Shown in pieces: positions 27,327 to 35,515 of a DNA stretch of 37,124 bases. This stretch comes from a bacterium. GTDB taxonomy: Bacteria > SZUA-79 > Acidulodesulfobacterales > Acidulodesulfobacteraceae. Below the pieces are notes generated by a model. That model did not search any database. It worked only from the letters and a program-made list of their open reading frames with translations, and had not been told where the DNA came from. Where the stretch lies: positions 78,652-115,775 of the forward strand of contig JAJZJX010000002.1 of assembly GCA_021850985.1 (NCBI GenBank). The letters are read 5' to 3'. Each line of letters begins with the position of its first letter. The first letter of the stretch is position 1. The translations under genes were made by a program, and so were the position numbers.

Positions 27327-28357
27327 AACTGGTTTAAGATATCGAGACTGCCCTGATATAGAAGCCTCAAGTCGTTAATATTATATTTAAGCATAACTAT
27401 TCTGTCGAAACCCATTCCGAACGCAAAACCTTTATACTCTTCAGTATCGATGCCGGCGTATTTAAAAACGTTCGGATGTACCATTCCGCATGGTATTACT
27501 TCTATCCAGCCGGTATTTTTGCATACTCCGCAGCCTCTTCCGCCGCAGAATACGCATTCTATATCAAGATCTAAACCCGGTTCCACGAAAGGATAAAAAG
27601 CAGGCCGAAAACGTGTTTTTCTTGCACCGAGAAGATGTTTAACGGTCTCCTCCAATATTCCTTTTAAATCCGATAGCTTAACGTTTTTATCCACAAAAAG
27701 GCCTTCCATTTGATTAAACATAAAAAGATGCGTAGCGTCAACAGCTTCATATCTGTAACATCTGCCGGGCGCAATTATCCTCAGCGGCAGTTCTTTCTTC
27801 TCTAGAATTCTTGCCTGAACGCTCGACGTATGAGTTCTCGGCACCAAACCGTTCAGCAGATAGAAAGTGTCCCATACGTCTCTGGCGGGATGATCCGCTG
27901 GAATATTTAAAGCATCGAAATTATAATAAGCAGTTTCTATTTCGGGGCCTTCGACTATCGTAAAACCCATAGACGTAAAAAAATCTGCCGCTTCTTCCAG
28001 TACTGCCGTTATAGGATGTTTATGAAATCTTTCTATATGTTTTCCGGGTATGGTAAGGTCTATTTTATATTCTGCAGAAAATTTCTTGTTTTCGCCTGCA
28101 GAAAGTTCTGTTTTTTTTGCATTATAAACCGCTTCTATTTCGTTTTTTACTTCGTTAGATTTTTTTCCTATAATTTTTTTTTCTTCTATGGAATATGAAC
28201 CGATATTATGTAAAATTTCCGTAAGCCTGCCTTTCTTTCCCATAAAAGCCTTAAAGATGCCGTCCAGTTCGCTTGACTCCTTGGCGGAATCCAAAGACTT
28301 CTTTGCTTCTTCAGATATTTTATTAATAGTTTCTATAATTTCTATGTTTTTATCCAT
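27323..28357 (-). CDS. pheS: Phenylalanyl-tRNA synthetase alpha subunit
   Basis: 344 residues. An N-terminal coiled coil (about 1-85) is followed by the class II catalytic core with motif 2 PGRCYRYEAVDATH (about 196-209) and motif 3 FAFGMGFDRIVML (about 312-324). The cysteine cluster CVFCGGRGCGVCKNTGW is normal for many bacterial PheS proteins. Catalytic partner of PheT. It converges on the helicase gene with a four-base stop-codon overlap (TTAA), and pheT is not directly downstream as usual. Confidence 0.97.
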   Translation of the reverse strand: MDKNIEIIETINKISEEAKKSLDSAKESSELDGIFKAFMGKKGRLTEILHNIGSYSIEEKKIIGKKSNEVKNEIEAVYNAKKTELSAGENKKFSAEYKIDLTIPGKHIERFHKHPITAVLEEAADFFTSMGFTIVEGPEIETAYYNFDALNIPADHPARDVWDTFYLLNGLVPRTHTSSVQARILEKKELPLRIIAPGRCYRYEAVDATHLFMFNQMEGLFVDKNVKLSDLKGILEETVKHLLGARKTRFRPAFYPFVEPGLDLDIECVFCGGRGCGVCKNTGWIEVIPCGMVHPNVFKYAGIDTEEYKGFAFGMGFDRIVMLKYNINDLRLLYQGSLDILNQF

Positions 28358-28401
28358 TGTTATATATTACCAAACTTCATATAATTATTTCAATAAACTT
28401 T

Positions 28402-31400
28402 TTATCCTACTACTTTATTTCTGCCTAATTCTTTTGCTCTATACAAATTATCGTCGGCAATTTTAAGCATAACGTTTAATATCTCATCTGGGTCGATATT
28501 CTTTCCTTCATTTTCCGCCCCATTATCGTAAAAAAACTGTTCTAAATCCGAAACTCCGACGGATATCGAAATAGTTAAATTTAAATTTTCTTTCGGCGTA
28601 TAAATTTTATTTTCGATATAAACCCTTAATTTTTCCATTAAATTCATAGCTTTTTCTTTGCCGGTATCAGGCAAGACTACAACGAATTCATCACCGCCGT
28701 ATCTTGTTATTATATCCTGCTTTCTGAGTAAAACGCTTTTTAAGTCGTTTGTAAATTCTACAAGCATAATATCGCCTATATTATGCCCGTAATTATCGTT
28801 TATACTTTTAAATTTATCGATATCCAATATAGCAAAAGAAAGAGCCGTCGAATTTCTTGCAGCCCTTACTATTTCTCTTTTTACGAACTCGTACATAAAT
28901 CTCCTGTTATGTATTCCCGTTAAAGAATCGGTAAGCGCAAGCTCCCTGTTCGTTTCTATTAATATCAGCTTTGCAAATACCGGCGATGCTATGTTTATTA
29001 TCTCTTTTATCAAGTCGATAATTTCATTAGTAAAAAAATACTTATCTTCCGAATCTATCGAAACGGTGCCTGCAACTTCGTCGCTGATTTTAAGCGGAAA
29101 ACATGTATAACTGCCGGCAGTTCCTTTAAATTCGCAACTATCGACGGTGTCGTCCGGATTATTATTTTTTCCGTTTTTTAGAAGTTTGCAGTTCGACAGA
29201 TAATCTTCGTAATCGATATTTGCCGTTTTCAGTATAATTTTATCGGCATTTTCGGAATTATCCGTTTCCTCCGGCGAGCTCTTTTTCCTGTCGTAAATCA
29301 AAGAAGTGACGGTTTTTTTATTAACTGTGTCGAATATGTTGATGTGAAGGGAATCTACCATGCCGCCGCCCTGTTTTTTTATAGAGTATAAACCTTCCGC
29401 AAACGTTTTTATAGCGTATTCAAGAGTAAAAACTATAGATAGTTTATACGACAGGCGGTTTAGCAGATCGAGTCTTTTTATATTATTTTTTAGAGCCGTT
29501 ATGTCTCCAAACACAAGTAGCCTTATAACGCTTTTATCTTTAGTTGTAAACAGATTAGACTTCATACTCAGTATAACGCCGTTTTTAAGATTAATTTCCA
29601 TGGTTTCCAGAGTAGCGGCGTATCTGTTGTTTATGTATGTTTCAAATACGGTTTTCGCAAAATTTTTATCTTCAAAGGCATCCTTCATTTTTTCATAAAA
29701 TTCATTTAAGCCTAACGGCGCAGAAAATTTGTTAATATTAAAAGCCCGGGCAAAATAGTCGTTGTAAAGATTAACCGTTTTATCGGTTAAATTGATAGAA
29801 ACTATCCCGAACTCCCCCATCTCATTTATTAAGTTTTCCCTGTTTTCTAAAAGTTCTAACGAAGAATCCAATTTTTCAAAAAGCGTATTAATTTCAAAAT
29901 ATTCCGCTAAAAAGTTTGCGCCGTTTTTAAAAAATTCTAAATCTTCGTCGTAAAACGATGCGCTTCTTTTAATTGCGCCGGTTATAGCCATATATCTTCT
30001 GTTTTCCGTTCCTTCGAAGGAATAAAGGATTATATCTTCTACGCCTTTATTTTTAAAATATCCCGTCGCAAAATCATCTTCCTGATAATTATATGCTTCA
30101 AGCCTGTTTTCAATTATCCGTTTTTTAACGAACTCGGTAGGAACCGGCGCAATCGTGCTTTTCCCTAAATTTAAAACCCACTTATTAGAAAATATTCCTT
30201 CTATAATTTCGCTTTTGACTGCGTCAAAAACGATAAATTCCGCAAAATCGGTCTGCATATTATCTTCCAAATCGTTTAAGAATTTTTGAAGATTGTTTAT
30301 TTCATATTTTTTCGTCATAGAAAACAGCGTCTGTTCGGCCATTTTAGATAAAAGCGACTGTCTTTTTAAATTTTTCAGGTAAGTTATCAGGTATGCGGCA
30401 TAATTCGCAAGATTTAAAATAATACCTGCTTTAATATCGTCAATCGATCCTTCTTTATTGGAATAAATTGCCATTATGCCGATAACGCGTCCCTGCATTA
30501 TTAAAGGAAATGCGCCTAATGATAAAAAATTATATTCTAAAAGTTTAGTTTTGTAATGTCTTGGTATAGTATTATCATTTTTTACGTCATTTATTACTGC
30601 ATAATTTTTTGATTTAATTGCTTTAGCGGTCAAATTTTGCGAATATTTTGAATTGACGGCATTTTCATCATATTGGAGAATCAAATTTTTAACGTAATTA
30701 AAATCGTTATTATAAGCGTTTATTATTTTTACTTCTTTTTTGTCTTCGTCTAAAACTCCGAACCAAGCATAACTGTATCCCATTTTTTCTACTATCAAAT
30801 TTATAAACTTTAAAGTAAGAGAATTAAAATCATCCTTATCGGAAACGGTTTTGGAAAAATCGTTTATACTGGACACTATCATGCTGTTTTCTTTCTGTTT
30901 TACTGCGATAGCGTTATTTAAAACGGTTATAGCTTTAGCTAAATCGTAAAATTCTATTTCTCTGTCTTTATACTTATCCGCAATATTGAATTCTTGAGGA
31001 TTGTCGGTATCTATATTTTTGACAGTTTCCAAAAGATCGTAAAAAGGACTTGAAAATCTTTTGTTTAAAAAAACAAATATCAATATGGTTGCTATGATAT
31101 ATAGAACTATAAAAAGAATTATTGACTTATAAAGATTTAAAAGATACCTAAACCATTTGTATTGCCTTATGCCTGTGCCGAATATACCTATAATTTTGCC
31201 GTCGTAATTTCTTATCGGTACGTTATATATATAAAAAGGCGTGCCTTTTACGCTTAGCGATGTATAAACGCTTGCGCCGTTTTTTAAAACAAGAGACTGT
31301 TTTTTTGTTGCTCTTTGTCCTATGCCTTCATACTTTTGTTTTTGGCTAAAAGAAATTGCCGATCTTATTGAACCGTAATAGATGCCGAAATTTACAGGCA

Positions 31401-31971
31401 AGTGTTTTTCAAATTTTATTTTTTTTAAATAAGAGCTGGTGATATGTTTGTTAAAAATAATTATATAACCGCTTTTTTTATTAAGCAGACGATAAATCAC
31501 TCTCAGCGCTATAAGACGGTTTAATCTTTCTCTTCCGTAGCCTGTAAAAATATACCTGTTTTTTGCAAATATTATTCTTTTTAATCTTTCATAATATGGC
31601 TTTGATATTTTTATTTTTTCTGAATATTTATTATTTTTAAATTCCTTAATATAATCTATTTTTCCATTTTTTATTTTTATCAAGTCTATACTTGATATTT
31701 TTCTAGATTTAGCTGCATTTTGGATAAATCTGTTTTTAAAATTGTGAGCTATTATATAATTGGCTTTTTCGATCATATAGTTGTTTTCATCTAAAAAAGC
31801 CATGGTGCATGCCATTAAATCCGATTTTAACTCTTGCCTTAACGATTTGCGGCTGTATATGGCAATATAATGGAGAGCTATAAGTATTCCTGCCGAAAAA
31901 ATAATAATATTCGACAGAATAAATAGGAAATAAATTTTAAATTTTATAGAATTAACGTTTATTTTCGGCAT
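28402..31971 (-). CDS. Membrane sensor diguanylate cyclase with GAF and PAS-like domains
   Basis: 1189 residues. Order: membrane helix 12-34, a periplasmic Cache-like sensor (about 40-280), membrane helix 282-303, a HAMP-like linker, a GAF domain (about 380-530), a second GAF-like region (555-700), a PAS-like region (705-830), a third GAF (835-1005) and GGDEF (1013-1187). The active loop is GGDEF at 1092-1096 and the inhibitory site RxxD (R1083-D1086) is exactly five residues before it, so an active, product-inhibited c-di-GMP synthase is expected. No EAL domain is present. The signal sensed is unknown. The gene stands alone between atpE and pheS; its start codon lies in the arm of a 14-bp inverted repeat, and its ribosome site is weak. 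Confidence 0.9.
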   Translation of the reverse strand: MPKINVNSIKFKIYFLFILSNIIIFSAGILIALHYIAIYSRKSLRQELKSDLMACTMAFLDENNYMIEKANYIIAHNFKNRFIQNAAKSRKISSIDLIKIKNGKIDYIKEFKNNKYSEKIKISKPYYERLKRIIFAKNRYIFTGYGRERLNRLIALRVIYRLLNKKSGYIIIFNKHITSSYLKKIKFEKHLPVNFGIYYGSIRSAISFSQKQKYEGIGQRATKKQSLVLKNGASVYTSLSVKGTPFYIYNVPIRNYDGKIIGIFGTGIRQYKWFRYLLNLYKSIILFIVLYIIATILIFVFLNKRFSSPFYDLLETVKNIDTDNPQEFNIADKYKDREIEFYDLAKAITVLNNAIAVKQKENSMIVSSINDFSKTVSDKDDFNSLTLKFINLIVEKMGYSYAWFGVLDEDKKEVKIINAYNNDFNYVKNLILQYDENAVNSKYSQNLTAKAIKSKNYAVINDVKNDNTIPRHYKTKLLEYNFLSLGAFPLIMQGRVIGIMAIYSNKEGSIDDIKAGIILNLANYAAYLITYLKNLKRQSLLSKMAEQTLFSMTKKYEINNLQKFLNDLEDNMQTDFAEFIVFDAVKSEIIEGIFSNKWVLNLGKSTIAPVPTEFVKKRIIENRLEAYNYQEDDFATGYFKNKGVEDIILYSFEGTENRRYMAITGAIKRSASFYDEDLEFFKNGANFLAEYFEINTLFEKLDSSLELLENRENLINEMGEFGIVSINLTDKTVNLYNDYFARAFNINKFSAPLGLNEFYEKMKDAFEDKNFAKTVFETYINNRYAATLETMEINLKNGVILSMKSNLFTTKDKSVIRLLVFGDITALKNNIKRLDLLNRLSYKLSIVFTLEYAIKTFAEGLYSIKKQGGGMVDSLHINIFDTVNKKTVTSLIYDRKKSSPEETDNSENADKIILKTANIDYEDYLSNCKLLKNGKNNNPDDTVDSCEFKGTAGSYTCFPLKISDEVAGTVSIDSEDKYFFTNEIIDLIKEIINIASPVFAKLILIETNRELALTDSLTGIHNRRFMYEFVKREIVRAARNSTALSFAILDIDKFKSINDNYGHNIGDIMLVEFTNDLKSVLLRKQDIITRYGGDEFVVVLPDTGKEKAMNLMEKLRVYIENKIYTPKENLNLTISISVGVSDLEQFFYDNGAENEGKNIDPDEILNVMLKIADDNLYRAKELGRNKVVG

Positions 31972-32078
31972 TTTTTCTTATTTTTTTAATATACCTCTAT
32001 TATTAGTATATAACTAATTTGCGTAATTTCAACGAAACGAAATTACGCAAATCCCCTATTTATAAAGAAAAAATGCCG
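31966..32078. repeat. Nested inverted repeats covering the diguanylate cyclase start
   Basis: The outer arms CGGCATTTTTTCTT (31966-31979) and AAGAAAAAATGCCG (32065-32078) are perfect 14-bp complements. The inner arms ATTTGCGTAATTTC (32017-32030) and GAAATTACGCAAAT (32039-32052) are also perfect, with an 8-base loop. The left outer arm contains the cyclase start codon (31971-31969). In an mRNA read from atpE the outer stem would hide that start. Confidence 0.75.
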
Positions 32079-32094
32079 CAGACTATATCTTATG

Positions 32095-32484
32095 CTATTT
32101 CAAAAAGATACTTTTGAAAGGATTTGCATAAAAAAGAATAAACGTAATAAGCAGGGCATAAAGCGCTAAAGATTCCATAATCGCCATACCTGTTATCATC
32201 CAGACGATTAATTTTTTCTCCATGCCCGGATTTCTTCCCATAGATTCAAGCGCACCCCTTACCGCGTTTCCCATGCCTACGCCTGCGCCGATAACGCCGA
32301 GCCCTATAGCCAAACCGCCTCCGAGCGCCGAAAGCCCAAAAAACAGGCTCTTAGAAAGCAATAAGGAACTATTCGCCGCATGCTGCTGAACGGGCGCCGC
32401 AGCGGCCATAGCCTTCGCCGCAAAGCATTTTACTCCGTAAACGGAAACAGATAAAAAAGTAATGATAAAAACGAGATATTTCAT
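32095..32484 (-). CDS. atpE: ATP synthase F0 subunit c
   Basis: 129 residues. An N-terminal signal-like segment (about 1-23, ending near CFAAKA) precedes the two-helix hairpin: a glycine-rich helix (GGGLAIGLGVIGAGVGMG, 55-72), the polar loop RNPG (84-87), and a second helix with the ion-carrying E104 in MESLALY. At the position of the glutamine that binds Na+ in sodium-type rings there is M71, so proton coupling is inferred. Forms the rotor ring. GGAGGG precedes the ATG. Confidence 0.96.
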   Translation of the reverse strand: MKYLVFIITFLSVSVYGVKCFAAKAMAAAAPVQQHAANSSLLLSKSLFFGLSALGGGLAIGLGVIGAGVGMGNAVRGALESMGRNPGMEKKLIVWMITGMAIMESLALYALLITFILFYANPFKSIFLK

Positions 32485-32547
32485 AATTAAAAACCCTCCG
32501 GTTTAATTTTATAATATTTTAAAAATTTTATTTTAATTAGTTAAATT

Positions 32548-33204
32548 CTAATGTTCTTCCTCTAACGACAGCGCAATATATATAATTGCAAGCAGGTAAA
32601 ACACAAACGCCTGCATTAAATCGGTAAATATCTGCATATACATCATAATTGCGGGAATTACCCATGGAAGAAGGAACAGTAAAACCGTAACCATAAACTC
32701 TTCCGCAAAAATATTCGCAAATAATCGCAACGCATGCGAAAACGGACGGGATAACGCCGACATAATTTCTATTATTATCATTATCGGCGCAATAATTAAA
32801 AGCGGTCCTAAAAATTTTTTTATGTATTTAGCTTTATGTTTTTTAATGCCTACGGCATGGGAAAGAAAAAAAACTATTAAAGCCAGTGCCGCAGTCGTGT
32901 CTATAGTAGCGGTAGGCGAAGTAAAGCCCGGAATCGAACCTATCAAATTTGAAAAAAGGATAAATATTGAAAAAGAAGCGATTAAAGGCAGGTATATCGC
33001 TCCTTCGTCCCCTATGATTTCTTTTAAAAAATATTCCGTCATAATATAAATAAGCTCAAAAAAACTCTGCAAACCCCCCGGCACCGTCTTAAGATTTCTT
33101 CCTGCTATAAAGGCGACTGCCAGCAATACTGCCATAACAATGACCGTCATCGTCCAGTAAACCGGTATTCCTTGTATGTGAATTAAAATTGGAGCTTTTA
33201 ACAT
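32548..33204 (-). CDS. atpB: ATP synthase F0 subunit a
   Basis: 218 residues with about six membrane helices. The essential arginine is R160 in SHALRLFANIFAEE, and the final helices carry the conserved Gln/aromatic residues (LMQAFVFYLL). It forms the ion half-channels against the c ring. It lies between the AtpI-type gene and atpE. The F1 genes and subunit b are not in the window, in line with a split ATP synthase operon. Confidence 0.96.
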   Translation of the reverse strand: MLKAPILIHIQGIPVYWTMTVIVMAVLLAVAFIAGRNLKTVPGGLQSFFELIYIMTEYFLKEIIGDEGAIYLPLIASFSIFILFSNLIGSIPGFTSPTATIDTTAALALIVFFLSHAVGIKKHKAKYIKKFLGPLLIIAPIMIIIEIMSALSRPFSHALRLFANIFAEEFMVTVLLFLLPWVIPAIMMYMQIFTDLMQAFVFYLLAIIYIALSLEEEH

Positions 33205-33241
33205 ATTTTTTATTATTTATTATCTTTATTCAAAAAAGGAT

Positions 33242-33637
33242 TTATTCTTCGACAGAGTAGCCAAACAAACGCCTGAAAGGAATAAACAATAACGCTACGG
33301 AAACAGGAGTCACGGTAATCCCTGCGGCTATTAAAACAAAATTAAGATTAATATACTTATTTAATATTATAAAAAAAATCGTTATTATGAGCAAGTCTTT
33401 TATTAGGGTTAAATTCAATTTCAATAGTTTAATTTTTTTAATATTTTTAAAAATATATAAAGTCGTATCGGTAAACAGAAAGAAAGATACGGCGAAACCT
33501 ATAAATATATCTCCGGTACCCTTGATTTTTGGGGAAATTATATTAATCAACAGTAATGATATTAAAGAAATAACAGCGCCGTAAACAAAGGTTTTCGATA
33601 TAATCTGAAATTTTAACGATTTTTTAAGGCTTTTCAT
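33242..33637 (-). CDS. atpI: ATP synthase subunit I (AtpI-like) assembly protein
   Basis: 131 residues from the ATG at 33637, with four membrane helices and a short basic N-terminus. Size, topology and position before atpB fit the AtpI family, which helps assemble the c ring. The frame is open to an ATG at 33670 (142 residues), but that would overlap atpZ by 47 bases. The chosen start overlaps by 14 and has AAAAGAGAG just upstream. Sequence identity to well-known AtpI proteins is low, so the name rests mostly on context. Confidence 0.75.
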   Translation of the reverse strand: MKSLKKSLKFQIISKTFVYGAVISLISLLLINIISPKIKGTGDIFIGFAVSFFLFTDTTLYIFKNIKKIKLLKLNLTLIKDLLIITIFFIILNKYINLNFVLIAAGITVTPVSVALLFIPFRRLFGYSVEE

Positions 33638-33839
33638 TAAGCTCTCTTTTAACGGCTTTATATATTTCATAAATTCCCGCTATAAAACCCAGCATGGCAA
33701 AAATTGCTAAAAAAAGGTACTTAAAATTTAAATATTTGTCTAGTTCTATTCCTATAAAAATACCTATTAAAACGGATATAATCAGATTTAATCCCAAAGA
33801 GCTCATTCTTGCAATCTGTTTTATGAATTCTTTATCCAT
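33624..33839 (-). CDS. atpZ: AtpZ-like small F0 accessory protein
   Basis: 71 residues with two membrane helices (about 14-33 and 39-60). The pattern GIFIGIELDKYL...FAMLGFIAGIYEIYK matches the AtpZ family (two-helix F0-associated protein), which with AtpI is linked to Mg2+/Ca2+ supply or F0 assembly. First gene of the F0 operon; it overlaps the AtpI-like gene. Confidence 0.85.
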   Translation of the reverse strand: MDKEFIKQIARMSSLGLNLIISVLIGIFIGIELDKYLNFKYLFLAIFAMLGFIAGIYEIYKAVKRELNEKP

Positions 33840-33874
33840 TTTTATTTTTAATTAATAATTTTTATAAATAAATA

Positions 33875-33940
33875 AAGGCATTTACCGTATTTTAATTATA
33901 TCATTTATGCGATATAAAATATATTTACGATAAATGCCTT
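33875..33940 (-). terminator. Terminator-like stem after the quinol-complex operon
   Basis: Minus-strand arms AAGGCATTTATCGTA and TACGGTAAATGCCTT (33940-33875, one mismatch) close a long AT-rich loop and are followed by TATTTATTTATAAAAATT. The stem lies 24 bases after the haem-c gene stop and before atpZ. The T-tract is imperfect and the loop is long, so efficiency is uncertain. Confidence 0.5.
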
Positions 33941-33963
33941 AGATAAACTGCCCTGCTAAAAAA

Positions 33964-35496
33964 TTACTTCTTAGAGGCTTTTTTTGTTTTTTTAGCTTTA
34001 GCCGGTTTTGCGGCATTGGCCGGAGTTCCCCAAGGCAAAGATGCCGGAGGAGTCCATTTTTTATGTTCTTTTGCCAAATGCTGATTATACGCTATGATGT
34101 TTAAAGAATTTAAATAATGGATAACTGTTTTTGCCTGTGACAAAGATATTGGGCAACCGTTTGTATCTTTCATCTGATGAATAACAAGGTGTTCCCAGTC
34201 ACCGTAGGCTTTTCCGTTATATCTCTCAACCCTATTCAGCGTATGACATATAACGCATTTGTCATGCAATATTCCAAATCCTTTTTTAACAGGCCATGGA
34301 TAAACTACAGGTGGAACATATTTCGTTCCATTTAAGTTCATTGTCTGGTAAATAATCCTATTTGTTCCTCTGGCAGCAATTTTCATATATCCCATAACAG
34401 GAACGTTAACTGCAATGCAAAGTCCGCCTAATATTAAAAAAATCTGAGGAAATTTAGAAATATTCCCAAATTTAAAATTTGGCGTAAGGTCTTTAAGATA
34501 ATAACCGAGAACTAAAAAACCGGTTAAAAAAAGCCCCGAAAGAGACAAATACTTAACGGGCTGCATATTGCCCAGCATGCCCATCGTCGTAGGAAGCATT
34601 CCAAAACCTAATGAAACAAGGCCGACTACTATAAGAAAGACTATAAGTCCTACTGATACCGTCGGTTTGCTTTTATCTCTCCCGTTAATAAGTTTCCACA
34701 GCATATATATGTACTGCAATATTAGCGATGCCCCCAGCGTACCGAGAAAAGTGTACATTATCCACTGATATTTTCCGAGCATTATCCTGTTAAAGCCGGA
34801 ACTTGACGTTGCCCTGAAATGTTTAAACCAGCCGAAATAAATTATGGGGTACATAACTAAGAACATAACGGTTATGATACTGGCAAACGAACCAAGCCAG
34901 TCGTAAAATTCTTTGTCTTCCTGTTTAGAAGAAATTATATATCTTATTCCCGCCCATATAGCAAGGAGCGCTCCTGCCAGAGCAAAAATTTCGATATTTT
35001 TTTCTATAATCATAAGCAACACCATAGGCGTTCTGATAGCCGTCTGAGGCGTCGGTCCCATGGTATAGCTTTCTGAAATCGTATAAAAAACGTCGGAAGC
35101 AAAACCTGCCAAAAAGGCAATTATACCGATAAATACGTTCCATCCTTGATGCTTTCCCTCGCCTTTCCTGTCAAAACCGGCATAATATATAGCGCCGAGA
35201 ACGAGAAACGCAAGCAGAAAATCCATGGATAACGCTATAACCCCGGGCTGTAATTTATTCATAAGTATCCAGAAATTAGGAATTCCGTTTCTTAGGAGAC
35301 TTAAAAAATAAAAATAAAGGATAGTCTGTATCGTGCCTATTACCAGCGCGCACATAACCAGCGGCTTTGCAAGTCTGAAGTATCTGTCTTCCTTTTTAAA
35401 TATCCCGATATACTGGGATATAAAGGCAATCGCCATAAATCCGAGCGCGAGCCTGTTTATAAATAGATTTATTATATCTATAACACCTAAATTCAT
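33964..35496 (-). CDS. Multi-span membrane protein with C-terminal haem-c domain, quinol-complex subunit
   Basis: 510 residues. About 10 membrane helices fill residues 8-370, then a periplasmic domain carries one haem-c site, C414-V-I-C-H418, with M442 as a possible axial ligand. The tail is rich in Ala, Pro and Lys. The N-terminal INRLALGFMAIAFIS faintly resembles the first helix of cytochrome bd subunit I, but the histidine ligand is absent. It is the third gene after Rieske and cytochrome b, 19 bases from the latter with AGAGGAG as ribosome site. It probably replaces cytochrome c1 as electron acceptor of the complex. The role of the membrane part is unknown. Confidence 0.75.
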   Translation of the reverse strand: MNLGVIDIINLFINRLALGFMAIAFISQYIGIFKKEDRYFRLAKPLVMCALVIGTIQTILYFYFLSLLRNGIPNFWILMNKLQPGVIALSMDFLLAFLVLGAIYYAGFDRKGEGKHQGWNVFIGIIAFLAGFASDVFYTISESYTMGPTPQTAIRTPMVLLMIIEKNIEIFALAGALLAIWAGIRYIISSKQEDKEFYDWLGSFASIITVMFLVMYPIIYFGWFKHFRATSSSGFNRIMLGKYQWIMYTFLGTLGASLILQYIYMLWKLINGRDKSKPTVSVGLIVFLIVVGLVSLGFGMLPTTMGMLGNMQPVKYLSLSGLFLTGFLVLGYYLKDLTPNFKFGNISKFPQIFLILGGLCIAVNVPVMGYMKIAARGTNRIIYQTMNLNGTKYVPPVVYPWPVKKGFGILHDKCVICHTLNRVERYNGKAYGDWEHLVIHQMKDTNGCPISLSQAKTVIHYLNSLNIIAYNQHLAKEHKKWTPPASLPWGTPANAAKPAKAKKTKKASKK

Positions 35497-35515
35497 CGTA
35501 TTTACTCCTCTTTAT

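Noticed and set aside
27480-27570. Zinc-finger insertion or fusion in PheS (CVFCGGRGCGVC)
   Set aside because: This cysteine cluster is a normal feature of many bacterial PheS proteins.
32017-32052. Rho-independent terminator for atpE
   Set aside because: The stem is perfect but no T-run follows on the minus strand, so it is listed as an inverted repeat only.
33638-33670. Longer AtpI start at 33670
   Set aside because: It would overlap atpZ by 47 bases and has a weaker ribosome site than the ATG at 33637.
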